Shown one piece after another: positions 41,761-50,211 of a stretch of 64,000 nucleotides of DNA. Both the position numbers and the translations under genes were made by a program. The stretch's first letter is position 1, and every line of letters begins with the position of its first letter. This stretch comes from SLRI01 sp964393275 (GTDB lineage: Bacteria; Pseudomonadota; Alphaproteobacteria; Geminicoccales; Geminicoccaceae), in assembly GCA_964393275.1 (NCBI GenBank), contig CAYMTA010000011.1, positions 39,012 through 103,011 on the forward strand, read 5' to 3'. The notes below the pieces were generated by a model. That model saw only the letters and a program-made list of their open reading frames with translations, was not told the origin of the DNA and searched no databases.

Positions 41761-42738
41761 ATGCTGGAGCCGACCACCGCCATGCTCGCCTCGTGCCTCG
41801 CTCTCAGCCTCGTCTTGACGGCGCTCGTGGCGCTCGCGGTGCTCGCCCGCGCCGGGCTGCGCGGCCGCTGGTCGCTGCTCCTGGCCGGCTTCGGCCTCGG
41901 CCTTCTGGGCGGCGTGATCGAGCTCGGCCTGCGCGACCCGCTGCCGCCGCTCACACTTCTGGTCGATGGCTGGCCACACGCGGTCTGGCTCGAGATCGGG
42001 CTCCACGCGCTCTTCTCCGGGCTCGCCTACTTCGTCGTCATCGGCATCGCGTTGCGCGCCGTCCTGCATATGCGTGGTGCCGCGGCACGGCGCCGGGGCG
42101 ACGTCGTGGCCTTGGCCTCGGGCCTCGGCTGCGGGCTCGCCCTGACCGCCACGGCCCTCCGGCTCGGCCTCGTCGGCGTGTGGCCGCCGAGTGCCCTCTT
42201 CGTCGCCGTCGTCTACCCGCCGGTGCAGCTCTGCTTCGTGCTGCTCCTGGCGGCGGGCGTGCTCGCCAGTCGGGCCGATGCCCCCATGGCGGCGCGTTTC
42301 TGGAAGCTCGCCGCCGCGGCCTTGCAGACCGGCTACCAGTTCGTGCTGCGCACCAACGACACGATCGGCCACTGGCTCGCCTGGCTCGAGCCGGAATCGA
42401 TCGGCTGGCTCTGGCTCGGGCTGATCGGGCTCGCCTGGGCCCTCGGGCTCGCCGTCATGGTCGGGCTCGGCCGGGCGGAGCCGCCGGCGACGCATGTCGC
42501 CAGGGCACCGGCCGGCCGGCTGCTCAGCGCCCGCTTCTGGCTCTGGGCCGGGATCGTCGTCCTGGCCCCGACCGCGGCCCTCCTCGCCCTCGGGCTCAGC
42601 GCCGATCCCGGCGTGCTGACCGCCCGCGTCATGCTGCTGGCCCTCTTCGCCACGCCCCTGATGGCCGCGGCGATCCTGCTGCGAACGGCGCTCAGCCTGC
42701 AGCGGCGACAGGCGGAGCCGTCCGCAATCCCTCGATGA
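41761..42738 (+). CDS. Polytopic membrane protein of unknown function
   Basis: 325 residues with about eight or nine hydrophobic segments, an interhelical EIGLHALFSGLAYFVVIG and a loop with RTNDTIGHWLAWLEPES. I do not recognise a family. ATG 41761 follows GGGA; a second ATG 18 bases later is possible. The 3' end overlaps the convergent cobN by 47 bases and its start faces cobO, so it is surrounded by B12 genes. A transporter for cobalt or a corrinoid is a guess from position only. Confidence 0.55.
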   Translation: MLEPTTAMLASCLALSLVLTALVALAVLARAGLRGRWSLLLAGFGLGLLGGVIELGLRDPLPPLTLLVDGWPHAVWLEIGLHALFSGLAYFVVIGIALRAVLHMRGAAARRRGDVVALASGLGCGLALTATALRLGLVGVWPPSALFVAVVYPPVQLCFVLLLAAGVLASRADAPMAARFWKLAAAALQTGYQFVLRTNDTIGHWLAWLEPESIGWLWLGLIGLAWALGLAVMVGLGRAEPPATHVARAPAGRLLSARFWLWAGIVVLAPTAALLALGLSADPGVLTARVMLLALFATPLMAAAILLRTALSLQRRQAEPSAIPR

Positions 42739-45700
42739 GCGCCTGGGCGCTGTTGCGGCGGGGGTGCCAGAGACCGCGCTCGACCGCCTCGGCGAAGCGG
42801 TCGGCCGTCTCCTGGAGCGCTGCCGGATTGGCCTTGGCCATGAAACCCCGGACCACCTCGTCGCCGAGATAGGCGTCGAACAGCGCCTCGAAATGGTGGT
42901 TCTCGACCAGCCTCGTGGTCGCCGCGTAGGCGAAGAGGTAGTCGACCGTGGCGGCGATCTCGAAGGCGCCCTTGTAGCCGTGGCGCATCACGCCCCGGAG
43001 CCATTTGGGGTTGGTCGCCCGGCCGCGCACCACCCGGCCGATCTCCTCCTTGAGGCCGCGGATGCGCGGCCGCTCGGGATTGGCGTGGTCGGCATGCAGC
43101 ACGATCGGCTGGCGCCCGGCGACATGGCGGACGGCCGCCGTCAGGCCGCCCTGGAACTGGTAGTAGTCATCGCTGTCGAGGATGTCGTGCTCGCGATTGT
43201 CCTGGTTGTGCAGGACGACCTCGACCGCCTCGAGCCGCGAGCGCAGGGCGCCGCCGGCCGCCTCGCCCGCCACACCCCGGCCATAAGCCCAGGAGCTCCA
43301 GGCGAGATAGGCTTCGGCCAAATCGCTCTCCTCCCTCCAGCCCCCCGTATCGATCAGCGCCTGCAGGCCGGCGCCATAGGCCCCGGGCTTCGAGCCGAAG
43401 AGCCGGTAGCTCGCCTGGCGACGCGCTTTGGCCATGCCCACGCCCTCGGCGACCAGAAGGTCTCGATCCCGGCGGAAGGCCGAGGCCAAGGGGTTCATCG
43501 CCGCGGGCTCGTCGGCCTCCGCGACGGCCCTCGCCGCGTCGTCGAAGAGCGCCATCTGCTCGGGAAAGGCGTCGCGAAAGAAGCCCGAGACGCGCAACGT
43601 CACATCGATCCTGGGCCGCCCCAGGACCTCGAGGGGCAGCACCTCGACCCCGGTGACCCGGCCCGACGCCGGCTCCCAGATCGGCCGGCAGCCGAGAAAG
43701 GCCAGGGCCTGGGCGATGTCGTCGCCGCCGGTCCGCATGTTGGCGGTGCCCCAGGCCGAAAGCGCGATGCGCCTCGGCCAGTCGCCGTGCTCCTGGCGGT
43801 GCTGCTCGACCAGGGTCTCAGCCGACCGCCAGCCGAGTGTCCAGGCGGTCGGGGTCGGCACCGCCCGCGTGTCGATGCTGTAGAAGTTGCGGCCGGTCGG
43901 CAGCACGTCGAGCCGGCCGCGGGTCGGCGCGCCGGACGGGCCGGGCTCGACGAAGCGGCCATCGAGCCCGGCGAGGAGCGAGGCGATCTCGGCTGCCGCA
44001 CCCTCGTCGAGGCGGGATGCCAGCTCGCCCTGGATGAAGCCCAGGACGGCGCCCGTGCGCTTCCAGGCCGGATCGGGCGCCCGCTCGCCCGCGACCAGCG
44101 AGCGTGCCAGCCCCTCGAGCGCCGCCCGGACGTCGCCCATGTGGCGGCAGCGGCCGAGGAGCGGCGGCACGGCGCCGGCGGGGTCCACGGGCTCGGCGGT
44201 CATCGGGTCCGGGCCGATGCCGAGGTCGCTGGCGAGGGCCGTGATCAGCGAGGCGTCGGCGCCTTCGCCATGGCCGCGCTTGAGGCGGGTCAGCGCCACC
44301 AGGAGATCGGTTCGGGGCGCACCCGTGGGGGCCGTGCCCAGGATGTGCAGCCCGTCCCGGATCTGCAGCTCCTTCAGCTCGCAGAGATGGTTGTCGAGCG
44401 TCGAAAGGGACCCTTCGTCCTCGGGATCGAGGCCGAGATCGCGGTCGAGGCCGAGCCTGGCCGAAAGCTCCATGATCTGCCGCCGGAGGGGAGCGAGGCG
44501 GCGTGGATCGAGCTCGCGCGCGGTGGCGTACTCGTCGACCAGCGCCTCGAGCGCCAGGAGCTCGCCGTGGTTCTCGGCCCGGGTCAAAGGCGGCGTCAGA
44601 TGATCGATGATCACCGCCTGGGCACGGCGCTTGGCCTGGCTGCCTTCGCCCGGATCGTTGACGATGAAGGGGTAGAGATGCGGCATGGGCCCGAGCGCTA
44701 TCTCGGGCCAGCAGGCCTCGCTCAGGGCCAGGGCCTTGCCCGGCAGCCATTCGAGATTGCCGTGCTTGCCGAGATGGACGACGGCCCGCGCGCCGAAGAC
44801 ATGGCGGAGCCACCAGTAGCAGGCGAGGTAGCCATGCGGCGGCACGAGGTCGGGGCTGTGATAGGTCGCCGCCGGATCGATGTGGTAGCCGCGCGCCGGC
44901 TGGATGCCGACGACGATGTTGCCGAGCCGGTGCAGGCTGAGCTGGAAGGCCCCGTCGACCACATGCGGGTCCGCCTCGGGCGGTCCCCAGCGCGCCTCGA
45001 GCGCGGTCCGCGCCGTCTCCGGTATCGCCTCGAGGAAGGGCCGGTAGGTCGCGACGGGCAGGGCAATGGTCGAGATGCGCTCGGCCCGGTTGGCCAGGGT
45101 ATTGGTCGGCCCCGCCTGGAGCATGGCCATGAGCGCTGCTGCGTCCGCCGGCGCGTTCTCGATGACATAGCCGGCGCCGGCGAGGGCTTCGAGGACGGCC
45201 ACGGCGCTGGCCGGCGTGTCGAGGCCGACGCCGTTGGCGAGCCGACCGTCGCGGTCGGGGTAGTTGGCGAGCAGGAGAGCCAGACGTCGCTCGGCGACGG
45301 GCGTCGTCGCGAGATCGACCCAGGCGCGGGCGAGGCGGGCGACGAAGGCGACCCGATCGATGACCGGCCGGTAGCGGGTGAGCGTGATCTCGGTCGCCGC
45401 GTCGGTGACCGGGTCGCCCTTGAAGGAGACCGCGCGGGTGAGCAGCCGGCCGTCGATCTCGGGGAGCGCCACGGACATGGCGAGATCGCGGGGTGCCAGG
45501 CCGCTCGTGCCGGCGGCCCAGGCCGGCTCGCTGCCGCCCGAGGCGACGAGCTGCAGGACCGGCCGGCCGGTCGCCGTGAAGGGTGTCCGGCTGGTGGAAG
45601 CACCCGGGGTGGTGACGGCGAAGCCGGTGAGGTTGAGCACGATGGCGACGGCATGGCGGGCGAGGGCGGCCTCGACCACCGCCTGAACCTCGGGGTCCTT

Positions 45701-46390
45701 GAGCCCGGCGACATGCAAGGCGAGGCAATCGAGGCCGGCTGCATCCAGGGCCTCGATCAGCGCCTCGATCAGCGCCAGATCGCCGCTCTGCACCAGCGCC
45801 CGATAGAAGACGAGGGCGGCGATCGGCCGGCCGTCGCCCCGGGGCTCGCGATGGAGCCCGGCCTTGGGCAGCGGTCGGGGCGGTCGCGGGTCGGCCGGAA
45901 GGCCGAGCGTCCCGCCCAAGGTTTCCAGGGCGGCTTCGAGATTGGCGATGCCGCCGTGCAGGAAATAGCCGTGCAGCCGGTGGAGCAGGTCCTTGGGCAC
46001 GGTCGAGAGTCGGGCGAGCTCCGGGTCCGGCCGGTCGTCGCCGGGCAGGCAGGCGAGGCCGATCCCGTGCTCCAGGGCGAGGCGCCGGACCTGCTCGATG
46101 CCGTAGCTCCAATAGGAGCGGCCGCCGAGCAGGCGGACGACGATCAGCCGGGCGGCCCCAAGCGTCTTCTCGATGTAGAGGTCGACCGCCAATGGATGCT
46201 GGAGCTGCAGGAGATTGGCGAGCCGCAGCGTGGGCCGGGGCTTGCCCTCGCGGCGCGCGTGCGCCGCGGCGAGGCCGGCGAGCTCGCTTTCCGCGGCGGA
46301 GAGGATCACGAGGTCGGCCGGGCTCTGGGCGAGATCGACGGCGTCCTCGCCGACATCGCTCGAAGCCGCCCTGGCGCTCAGCAGGTGCAT
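42692..46390 (-). CDS. cobN: Aerobic cobaltochelatase, large subunit
   Basis: Catalytic subunit of the ATP-dependent CobNST chelatase that inserts cobalt into hydrogenobyrinic acid a,c-diamide. 1232 residues, a normal length. Conserved segments include VVHLGKHGNLEWLPGKAL, YPFIVNDPGEGSQAKRRAQA, PTGRNFYSIDTRAVPTPTAW, WGTANMRTGGDDIAQALAFL and VMRHGYKGAFEIAATVDYLF. The small subunits CobS and CobT of the chelatase (different proteins from cobS/cobT here) and cobW are not in the window. It lies 21 bases after cobU on the same strand. Confidence 0.94.
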   Translation of the reverse strand: MHLLSARAASSDVGEDAVDLAQSPADLVILSAAESELAGLAAAHARREGKPRPTLRLANLLQLQHPLAVDLYIEKTLGAARLIVVRLLGGRSYWSYGIEQVRRLALEHGIGLACLPGDDRPDPELARLSTVPKDLLHRLHGYFLHGGIANLEAALETLGGTLGLPADPRPPRPLPKAGLHREPRGDGRPIAALVFYRALVQSGDLALIEALIEALDAAGLDCLALHVAGLKDPEVQAVVEAALARHAVAIVLNLTGFAVTTPGASTSRTPFTATGRPVLQLVASGGSEPAWAAGTSGLAPRDLAMSVALPEIDGRLLTRAVSFKGDPVTDAATEITLTRYRPVIDRVAFVARLARAWVDLATTPVAERRLALLLANYPDRDGRLANGVGLDTPASAVAVLEALAGAGYVIENAPADAAALMAMLQAGPTNTLANRAERISTIALPVATYRPFLEAIPETARTALEARWGPPEADPHVVDGAFQLSLHRLGNIVVGIQPARGYHIDPAATYHSPDLVPPHGYLACYWWLRHVFGARAVVHLGKHGNLEWLPGKALALSEACWPEIALGPMPHLYPFIVNDPGEGSQAKRRAQAVIIDHLTPPLTRAENHGELLALEALVDEYATARELDPRRLAPLRRQIMELSARLGLDRDLGLDPEDEGSLSTLDNHLCELKELQIRDGLHILGTAPTGAPRTDLLVALTRLKRGHGEGADASLITALASDLGIGPDPMTAEPVDPAGAVPPLLGRCRHMGDVRAALEGLARSLVAGERAPDPAWKRTGAVLGFIQGELASRLDEGAAAEIASLLAGLDGRFVEPGPSGAPTRGRLDVLPTGRNFYSIDTRAVPTPTAWTLGWRSAETLVEQHRQEHGDWPRRIALSAWGTANMRTGGDDIAQALAFLGCRPIWEPASGRVTGVEVLPLEVLGRPRIDVTLRVSGFFRDAFPEQMALFDDAARAVAEADEPAAMNPLASAFRRDRDLLVAEGVGMAKARRQASYRLFGSKPGAYGAGLQALIDTGGWREESDLAEAYLAWSSWAYGRGVAGEAAGGALRSRLEAVEVVLHNQDNREHDILDSDDYYQFQGGLTAAVRHVAGRQPIVLHADHANPERPRIRGLKEEIGRVVRGRATNPKWLRGVMRHGYKGAFEIAATVDYLFAYAATTRLVENHHFEALFDAYLGDEVVRGFMAKANPAALQETADRFAEAVERGLWHPRRNSAQALIEGLRTAPPVAAAG

Positions 46391-46411
46391 GGGATCAGGG
46401 GATGCATGGGA

Positions 46412-46942
46412 TCAAGGCTGGGGCTTGAGGCGAAGCGGCAGGCCGGCGGCGACGAGATCGACCCGGTCGGCCACCGCCGCGAGGCGCTGGTGCAGGGCAC
46501 CCGTGGCATCGACGAAAGCCCGCGTCAGCGCGTCGATCGGCACGACACCGAGCCCGACCTCGCTCGAGACGAGGACGACGGGCCCCTCGAGCGTCGGCAG
46601 GGTCGCCAGGAGCCGCTCGATCTCGGTCTCGATGGCGCGGTCGGCGAGCAGGAGGTTGGTCATCCAGAGGGTCAGGCAGTCGACCAGAAGGGCGCGTCCG
46701 GCGGCGGCGGTCGAGAGGAGGGCGGAGACCAGCTCCAGGGGCTCCTCGACCAGCCGCCAGCGATCGCCGCGGCGGGCTCGGTGGGCCTCGATGCGGGTCG
46801 CCATCTCGGCGTCGCCGGCCCGGCCCGTGGCGAGGTAGCAGGGCTCGAGGGCGCTGGCGAGCACGAGGCCCTCGGCGTGGCGGCTCTTGCCGGAGCGGGC
46901 GCCACCGAGAACGAGGGTGAGGCGAGGGAGGTCGTTGGACAT
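46412..46942 (-). CDS. cobU: Adenosylcobinamide kinase/guanylyltransferase
   Basis: Phosphorylates adenosylcobinamide and transfers GMP from GTP (CobP in the Pseudomonas naming). 176 residues. P-loop LVLGGARSGKSRHAE, then CYLATGRAGDAEM, VDCLTLWMTNLL and LVSSEVGLGVVP. The ATG at 46942 opens the unit cobU-cobN. It is divergent from a TerC-family gene across 100 bases holding two perfect inverted repeats. Confidence 0.93.
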   Translation of the reverse strand: MSNDLPRLTLVLGGARSGKSRHAEGLVLASALEPCYLATGRAGDAEMATRIEAHRARRGDRWRLVEEPLELVSALLSTAAAGRALLVDCLTLWMTNLLLADRAIETEIERLLATLPTLEGPVVLVSSEVGLGVVPIDALTRAFVDATGALHQRLAAVADRVDLVAAGLPLRLKPQP

Positions 46943-46945
46943 GGC

Positions 46946-46968
46946 CCGCGCGGCATGGCGCCGCGCGG
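46946..46968. repeat. 9-bp inverted repeat upstream of cobU
   Basis: CCGCGCGGC at 46946-46954 and GCCGCGCGG at 46960-46968 around a five-base loop, starting four bases from the cobU start codon. It could form a hairpin in the cobU leader, but the all-GC composition makes chance plausible. Confidence 0.35.
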
Positions 46969-46995
46969 CCGGCGCGTCAAGTCGCCCGCCCCGGG

Positions 46996-47012
46996 GGCCA
47001 CACCTTGTGGCC
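46996..47012. repeat. 7-bp inverted repeat in the cobU/terC divergent region
   Basis: GGCCACA at 46996-47002 and TGTGGCC at 47006-47012 with a three-base loop, 31 bases before the TerC-family ATG. A candidate operator or leader hairpin; no known riboswitch pattern was recognised. Confidence 0.4.
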
Positions 47013-47042
47013 AATGCGGCGTTCTGGCAGAGGCTCGTCGCC

Positions 47043-47696
47043 ATGATGGACTTCCTGCAGCATCCCCACCTCGCGAGCCAGCTCACGGCGCTGCTTTCCG
47101 TGGTGATGATCGACATCGTGCTCGCCGGCGACAATGCCGTGGTGGTCGGCACGGCCGCGGCCGGGCTGCCGCCCTGGCAGCAGCGGCGGGTGATCGCCAT
47201 CGGCGCGTCCCTCGCCCTCATAGCAAGGATAGCCTTCGCGCTGATCGCCGTGGAATTGCTCGCAATCATCGGCCTCCTGCTCGCCGGCGGCCTGCTCCTG
47301 CTCTGGGTCGCCTGGAAGATGTGGCGGGAGCTGAAGGCCGGCGAGGCGGCGGCCGCCAACGCCATCCCGCACGTCCTGCCGGGCGGCCGGGCCGTTGCCG
47401 GGGCCGGCGAGAAGACCTTTCGCTCGGCCGTCATCCAGGTGGCGTTGGCCGACATCTCGATGTCGCTCGACAATGTCCTGGCCGTCGCGGGTGCCGCCCG
47501 CGAGCATCCCTGGATCATGGTCTTCGGCCTGGTGCTGTCGATCGCGCTCATGGCGGTCGCGGCCGGCTTCATCGCCCGGCTCATCGACCGCTATCGCTGG
47601 CTCGCCTATGTCGGCCTCTTGATCATCCTCGTGGTGGCCGTGAAGATGATCTGGGAAGGCGGCCAGGAGGTCCTGGCGGCGACGGCGGGTATCTGA
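47043..47696 (+). CDS. TerC-family membrane protein (YjbE-like)
   Basis: 217 residues, about seven membrane segments. The two internal signatures DIVLAGDNAVVV (TM1) and DISMSLDNVLAV (TM4) with paired acidic residues define the TerC/YjbE family, associated with manganese or other metal export and tellurite resistance. The substrate here is unknown. An adjacent ATG at 47046 is equally possible. Next to cobU and cobN, an effect on cobalt or manganese balance is inference. The convergent pckA stop is three bases away. Confidence 0.88.
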   Translation: MMDFLQHPHLASQLTALLSVVMIDIVLAGDNAVVVGTAAAGLPPWQQRRVIAIGASLALIARIAFALIAVELLAIIGLLLAGGLLLLWVAWKMWRELKAGEAAAANAIPHVLPGGRAVAGAGEKTFRSAVIQVALADISMSLDNVLAVAGAAREHPWIMVFGLVLSIALMAVAAGFIARLIDRYRWLAYVGLLIILVVAVKMIWEGGQEVLAATAGI

Positions 47697-47699
47697 AGC

Positions 47700-49271
47700 T
47701 CAGGCGGCCATGCGGATGCCGGCATCGATCCGCCCGGCGAACCGCGCGAAATTGGCCTCGAAGAGTCCAATGACCCGCTCTGCCGTCGCATCGTAGGCCG
47801 CCGGGTCCGCCCAGGTCGAGCGGGGCACGAGCAGCCCGTCCTCGACGCCCGGGCAGGAAACCGGCACGTCGAGATTGAAGACCGGATCCCGGCGGAAACG
47901 ACCCGCCGCCAGCGTGCCGTCGAGAGCCCTGGCGAGGAGCGCTCGGGTCGCCCTGAGCGGCATGCGTCGGCCGGTGCCGGCGGCCCCGCCGGTCCAGCCG
48001 GTGTTGACCAGCCAGCAGGTGGCGTCGTGCGCGGCAAGCAGCTCGGCGAGCAGCTCGGCATAGACCGTGGGATGGCGCGGCATGAAGGGTGCGCCGAAGC
48101 AGGCCGAGAAGGTCGCCTCGGGCGTGCTGACGCCGCGCTCCGTGCCGGCCACGCGCGCCGTGTAGCCGGAGAGAAAATGATAGATCGCCTGGCCCGGCTG
48201 GAGCCGGCTGATCGGCGGCAGCACGCCGAACGCGTCGGCGGTGAGCATCATCACGTTCTTCGGATGCCCGGCCCTGCCGGTGGGATGGGCGTTGGCGATG
48301 AAATCCAGCGGATAGGAGCTGCGGGTGTTCTCCGTCAGCGTCGCGTCGTGGAAGTCGGCGGCGGCGGAGAGCGGATCGAGCACCACGTTCTCGAGGATGG
48401 TGCCGAACCGCGTCGAGGCCTGCCAGATCTCCGGCTCCGCCTCGGCATCGAGACGGATCACCTTGGCGTAGCAGCCGCCCTCCAGGTTGAAGACGCCGTT
48501 GGGCCCCCAGCCATGCTCGTCATCGCCGATGAGCTGCCGCGCGGGGTCGGCCGAGAGCGTCGTCTTGCCGGTGCCGGAGAGGCCGAAGAAGAGGGCGACG
48601 TCGCCGGCAGCGCCGACGCTGGCGGCGCAATGCATCGGCAGGATGCCCTCGGCCGGCAGCAGATGGTTGAGCACCGTGAAGACCGACTTCTTGATCTCGC
48701 CGGCATAGGCCGTGCCGGTGATCAGGACGAGCCGGGTGGCGAAATCGATGACGATGGCGGTGCCGCTCCTGGTGCCGTGCTGCGCCGGATCGGCCTGCAG
48801 GCCCGGCAGGTGCAGCACGGTCCAGTCGGGCACGAACGAGCAGAGCTCCTCCATGGGCGGTCGGCGGAACATGTTGCGGGCGAAGAGGCTGTGCCAGGCC
48901 TGCTCGGTGACGACGCGGACATTCAGCCTGAAGGCCGGGTCGGCGCCGGCCCAGAGGTCCTGCACGAAAAGGGTGCGGCCGGCGATGTGGGCGAGCGCAG
49001 TGTGCCGAAGCGCCTTGAACGACTCCGGCGCCAGGCGCTTGGTCGCCTTGCTCCAGTCGACGGTGGCGGTGAGCTCGCCGCGGTCCACGATGAACTTGTC
49101 GTCGGCGGAGCGGCCCGTGATGCGCCCGGTCTCGGCGACGAGGGCGCCCTCGGCCGAGAGCCGCGCCTCGCCGTTCCCCAGGGCCATGGTGACCAGCTGC
49201 GCCGGCACGAGATCCCAGTGCAGGCGGCCGGGCCGACCCGCATCGAGTATGTCCTGGGGGCACTCCCGCAT
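47700..49271 (-). CDS. pckA: Phosphoenolpyruvate carboxykinase (ATP)
   Basis: Converts oxaloacetate and ATP to PEP, CO2 and ADP, the first gluconeogenic step. 523 residues with the P-loop GLSGTGKTT (residues ~230-238), the IGDDEHGWG metal site, the oxaloacetate-binding Lys in AGEIKKSVFTV and LTADAFGVLPPISRL. There are three clustered ATGs; AAGGAG lies six bases before 49271, which I use, and overlaps the earlier ones. It lies 27 bases after hugZ on the same strand. Confidence 0.95.
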   Translation of the reverse strand: MRECPQDILDAGRPGRLHWDLVPAQLVTMALGNGEARLSAEGALVAETGRITGRSADDKFIVDRGELTATVDWSKATKRLAPESFKALRHTALAHIAGRTLFVQDLWAGADPAFRLNVRVVTEQAWHSLFARNMFRRPPMEELCSFVPDWTVLHLPGLQADPAQHGTRSGTAIVIDFATRLVLITGTAYAGEIKKSVFTVLNHLLPAEGILPMHCAASVGAAGDVALFFGLSGTGKTTLSADPARQLIGDDEHGWGPNGVFNLEGGCYAKVIRLDAEAEPEIWQASTRFGTILENVVLDPLSAAADFHDATLTENTRSSYPLDFIANAHPTGRAGHPKNVMMLTADAFGVLPPISRLQPGQAIYHFLSGYTARVAGTERGVSTPEATFSACFGAPFMPRHPTVYAELLAELLAAHDATCWLVNTGWTGGAAGTGRRMPLRATRALLARALDGTLAAGRFRRDPVFNLDVPVSCPGVEDGLLVPRSTWADPAAYDATAERVIGLFEANFARFAGRIDAGIRMAA

Positions 49272-49298
49272 TCCTTGCTCCTTCATGCTCGACATGAG

Positions 49299-50027
49299 TT
49301 ACTTCGCAACCTTGTCGTCGGCCTGCCGGGCGCGCTTCGCGAGCCGGACCAGCGCTGCCCTGGCTCCGGCCGCGTCCCGCACCTGCCGGTCGAACCAGAG
49401 GCGGCCGGTCTCTCCGCCGCATCTCAGGTCGGCCCCTTCCGGGTCGACGCCGGTCAGCCGCCATGCACCCGCCGGCCGGCCCAGCAGCCGTGTCGCATAG
49501 AGCTCGACGGCATCGGCGTGCTCGGCGTTCATGTGCGCCAGGATATCGGTTTCGGCGGCCACGAGCGGAAGCTCCTCATCGACCGGCAGCAGCACCTCGG
49601 AACCCTCCACCCAGTGGATCCGGCCGAAGCCCGCGACCAGATGCGCCCGGTCCAGCTTCAGGCGGTAGAAGTTGAAATCGCCGAAGCCGGCATAGCCTTC
49701 CGCCTCGGGGTGCCGGGCGAGGTAGCGGGCTGCCTGACGGGCGTCTGGAGCCCGCTCGATTTCACCCGTCAACGTCGCTCGTGCCCCGGCCAACGGGCTT
49801 GCCATGCCGGCGGTTCCGTCGATCAGGAGGGCAGCGCGCGGATCGCGTTTGAAGTGCCGCGTGTGATCGGCGAGGTCGGACAGGAGCAGGATGGGGCTGG
49901 CGTCGTGGTCGACGGCGAGAAGGACGAGCGAAACGTAGGGAGCCCCGCGGCCGTCGACCGTGCCGAGCGCCGCCCGCGCGGTGCTGCGGACGAGGCGACG
50001 AATGGTCAGGGCCGGCATCTCGGTCAT
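49299..50027 (-). CDS. HugZ-family haem/FMN split-barrel protein
   Basis: 242 residues. The N-terminal ~150 residues form a pyridoxamine-phosphate-oxidase-like split barrel (VRSTARAALGTVDGRGAPYV, SDLADHTRHFKRDPRAALLI), and the C-terminal ~80 residues are DUF2470 (DILAHMNAEHADAVELYATR) whose His is near the haem ligand in HugZ. It may be a haem-degrading or haem-binding protein; FMN-dependent activity is an alternative. A GGAG lies just before the ATG at 50027. It is divergent from an MBL-fold gene across a dyad-containing gap. Confidence 0.82.
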   Translation of the reverse strand: MTEMPALTIRRLVRSTARAALGTVDGRGAPYVSLVLLAVDHDASPILLLSDLADHTRHFKRDPRAALLIDGTAGMASPLAGARATLTGEIERAPDARQAARYLARHPEAEGYAGFGDFNFYRLKLDRAHLVAGFGRIHWVEGSEVLLPVDEELPLVAAETDILAHMNAEHADAVELYATRLLGRPAGAWRLTGVDPEGADLRCGGETGRLWFDRQVRDAAGARAALVRLAKRARQADDKVAK

Positions 50028-50066
50028 GATGCTCCACGCTCCCCTGACCACGCTGCAGCGCAAAGT

Positions 50067-50108
50067 GTTAAGCGATGTGTACCATCATATAGTACGCCGT
50101 CGCTTAAC
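50067..50108. promoter_or_regulatory. AT-rich dyad between hugZ-like and MBL-fold genes
   Basis: GTTAAGCGA at 50067-50075 and TCGCTTAAC at 50100-50108 pair perfectly. Inside, GTAC occurs at 50079-50082 and again at 50092-50095, nearly symmetric about the same centre, around the AT-rich core CATCATATA. This is the most AT-rich stretch of the gap between two divergent genes, and includes TATAGT-like -10 sequence. It looks like a promoter with an overlapping operator; the regulator is unknown. Confidence 0.6.
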
Positions 50109-50211
50109 GAGACGCTTGGGCCGCGCGGGTCGAATGGCAGGCAGCGCCTATTGTCAGGGATGCTGCAATGCGACAGAAGAAGCGCTGAGCAGCACAAATC
50201 GAGACCAGACC

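Noticed and set aside
42764..47773. Very long plus-strand frame, about 1669 codons, opposite cobN and cobU
   Set aside because: It is antisense to cobN and cobU, with arginine/glycine/alanine-rich composition and no recognised motif; the minus-strand cobN sequence is strongly conserved.
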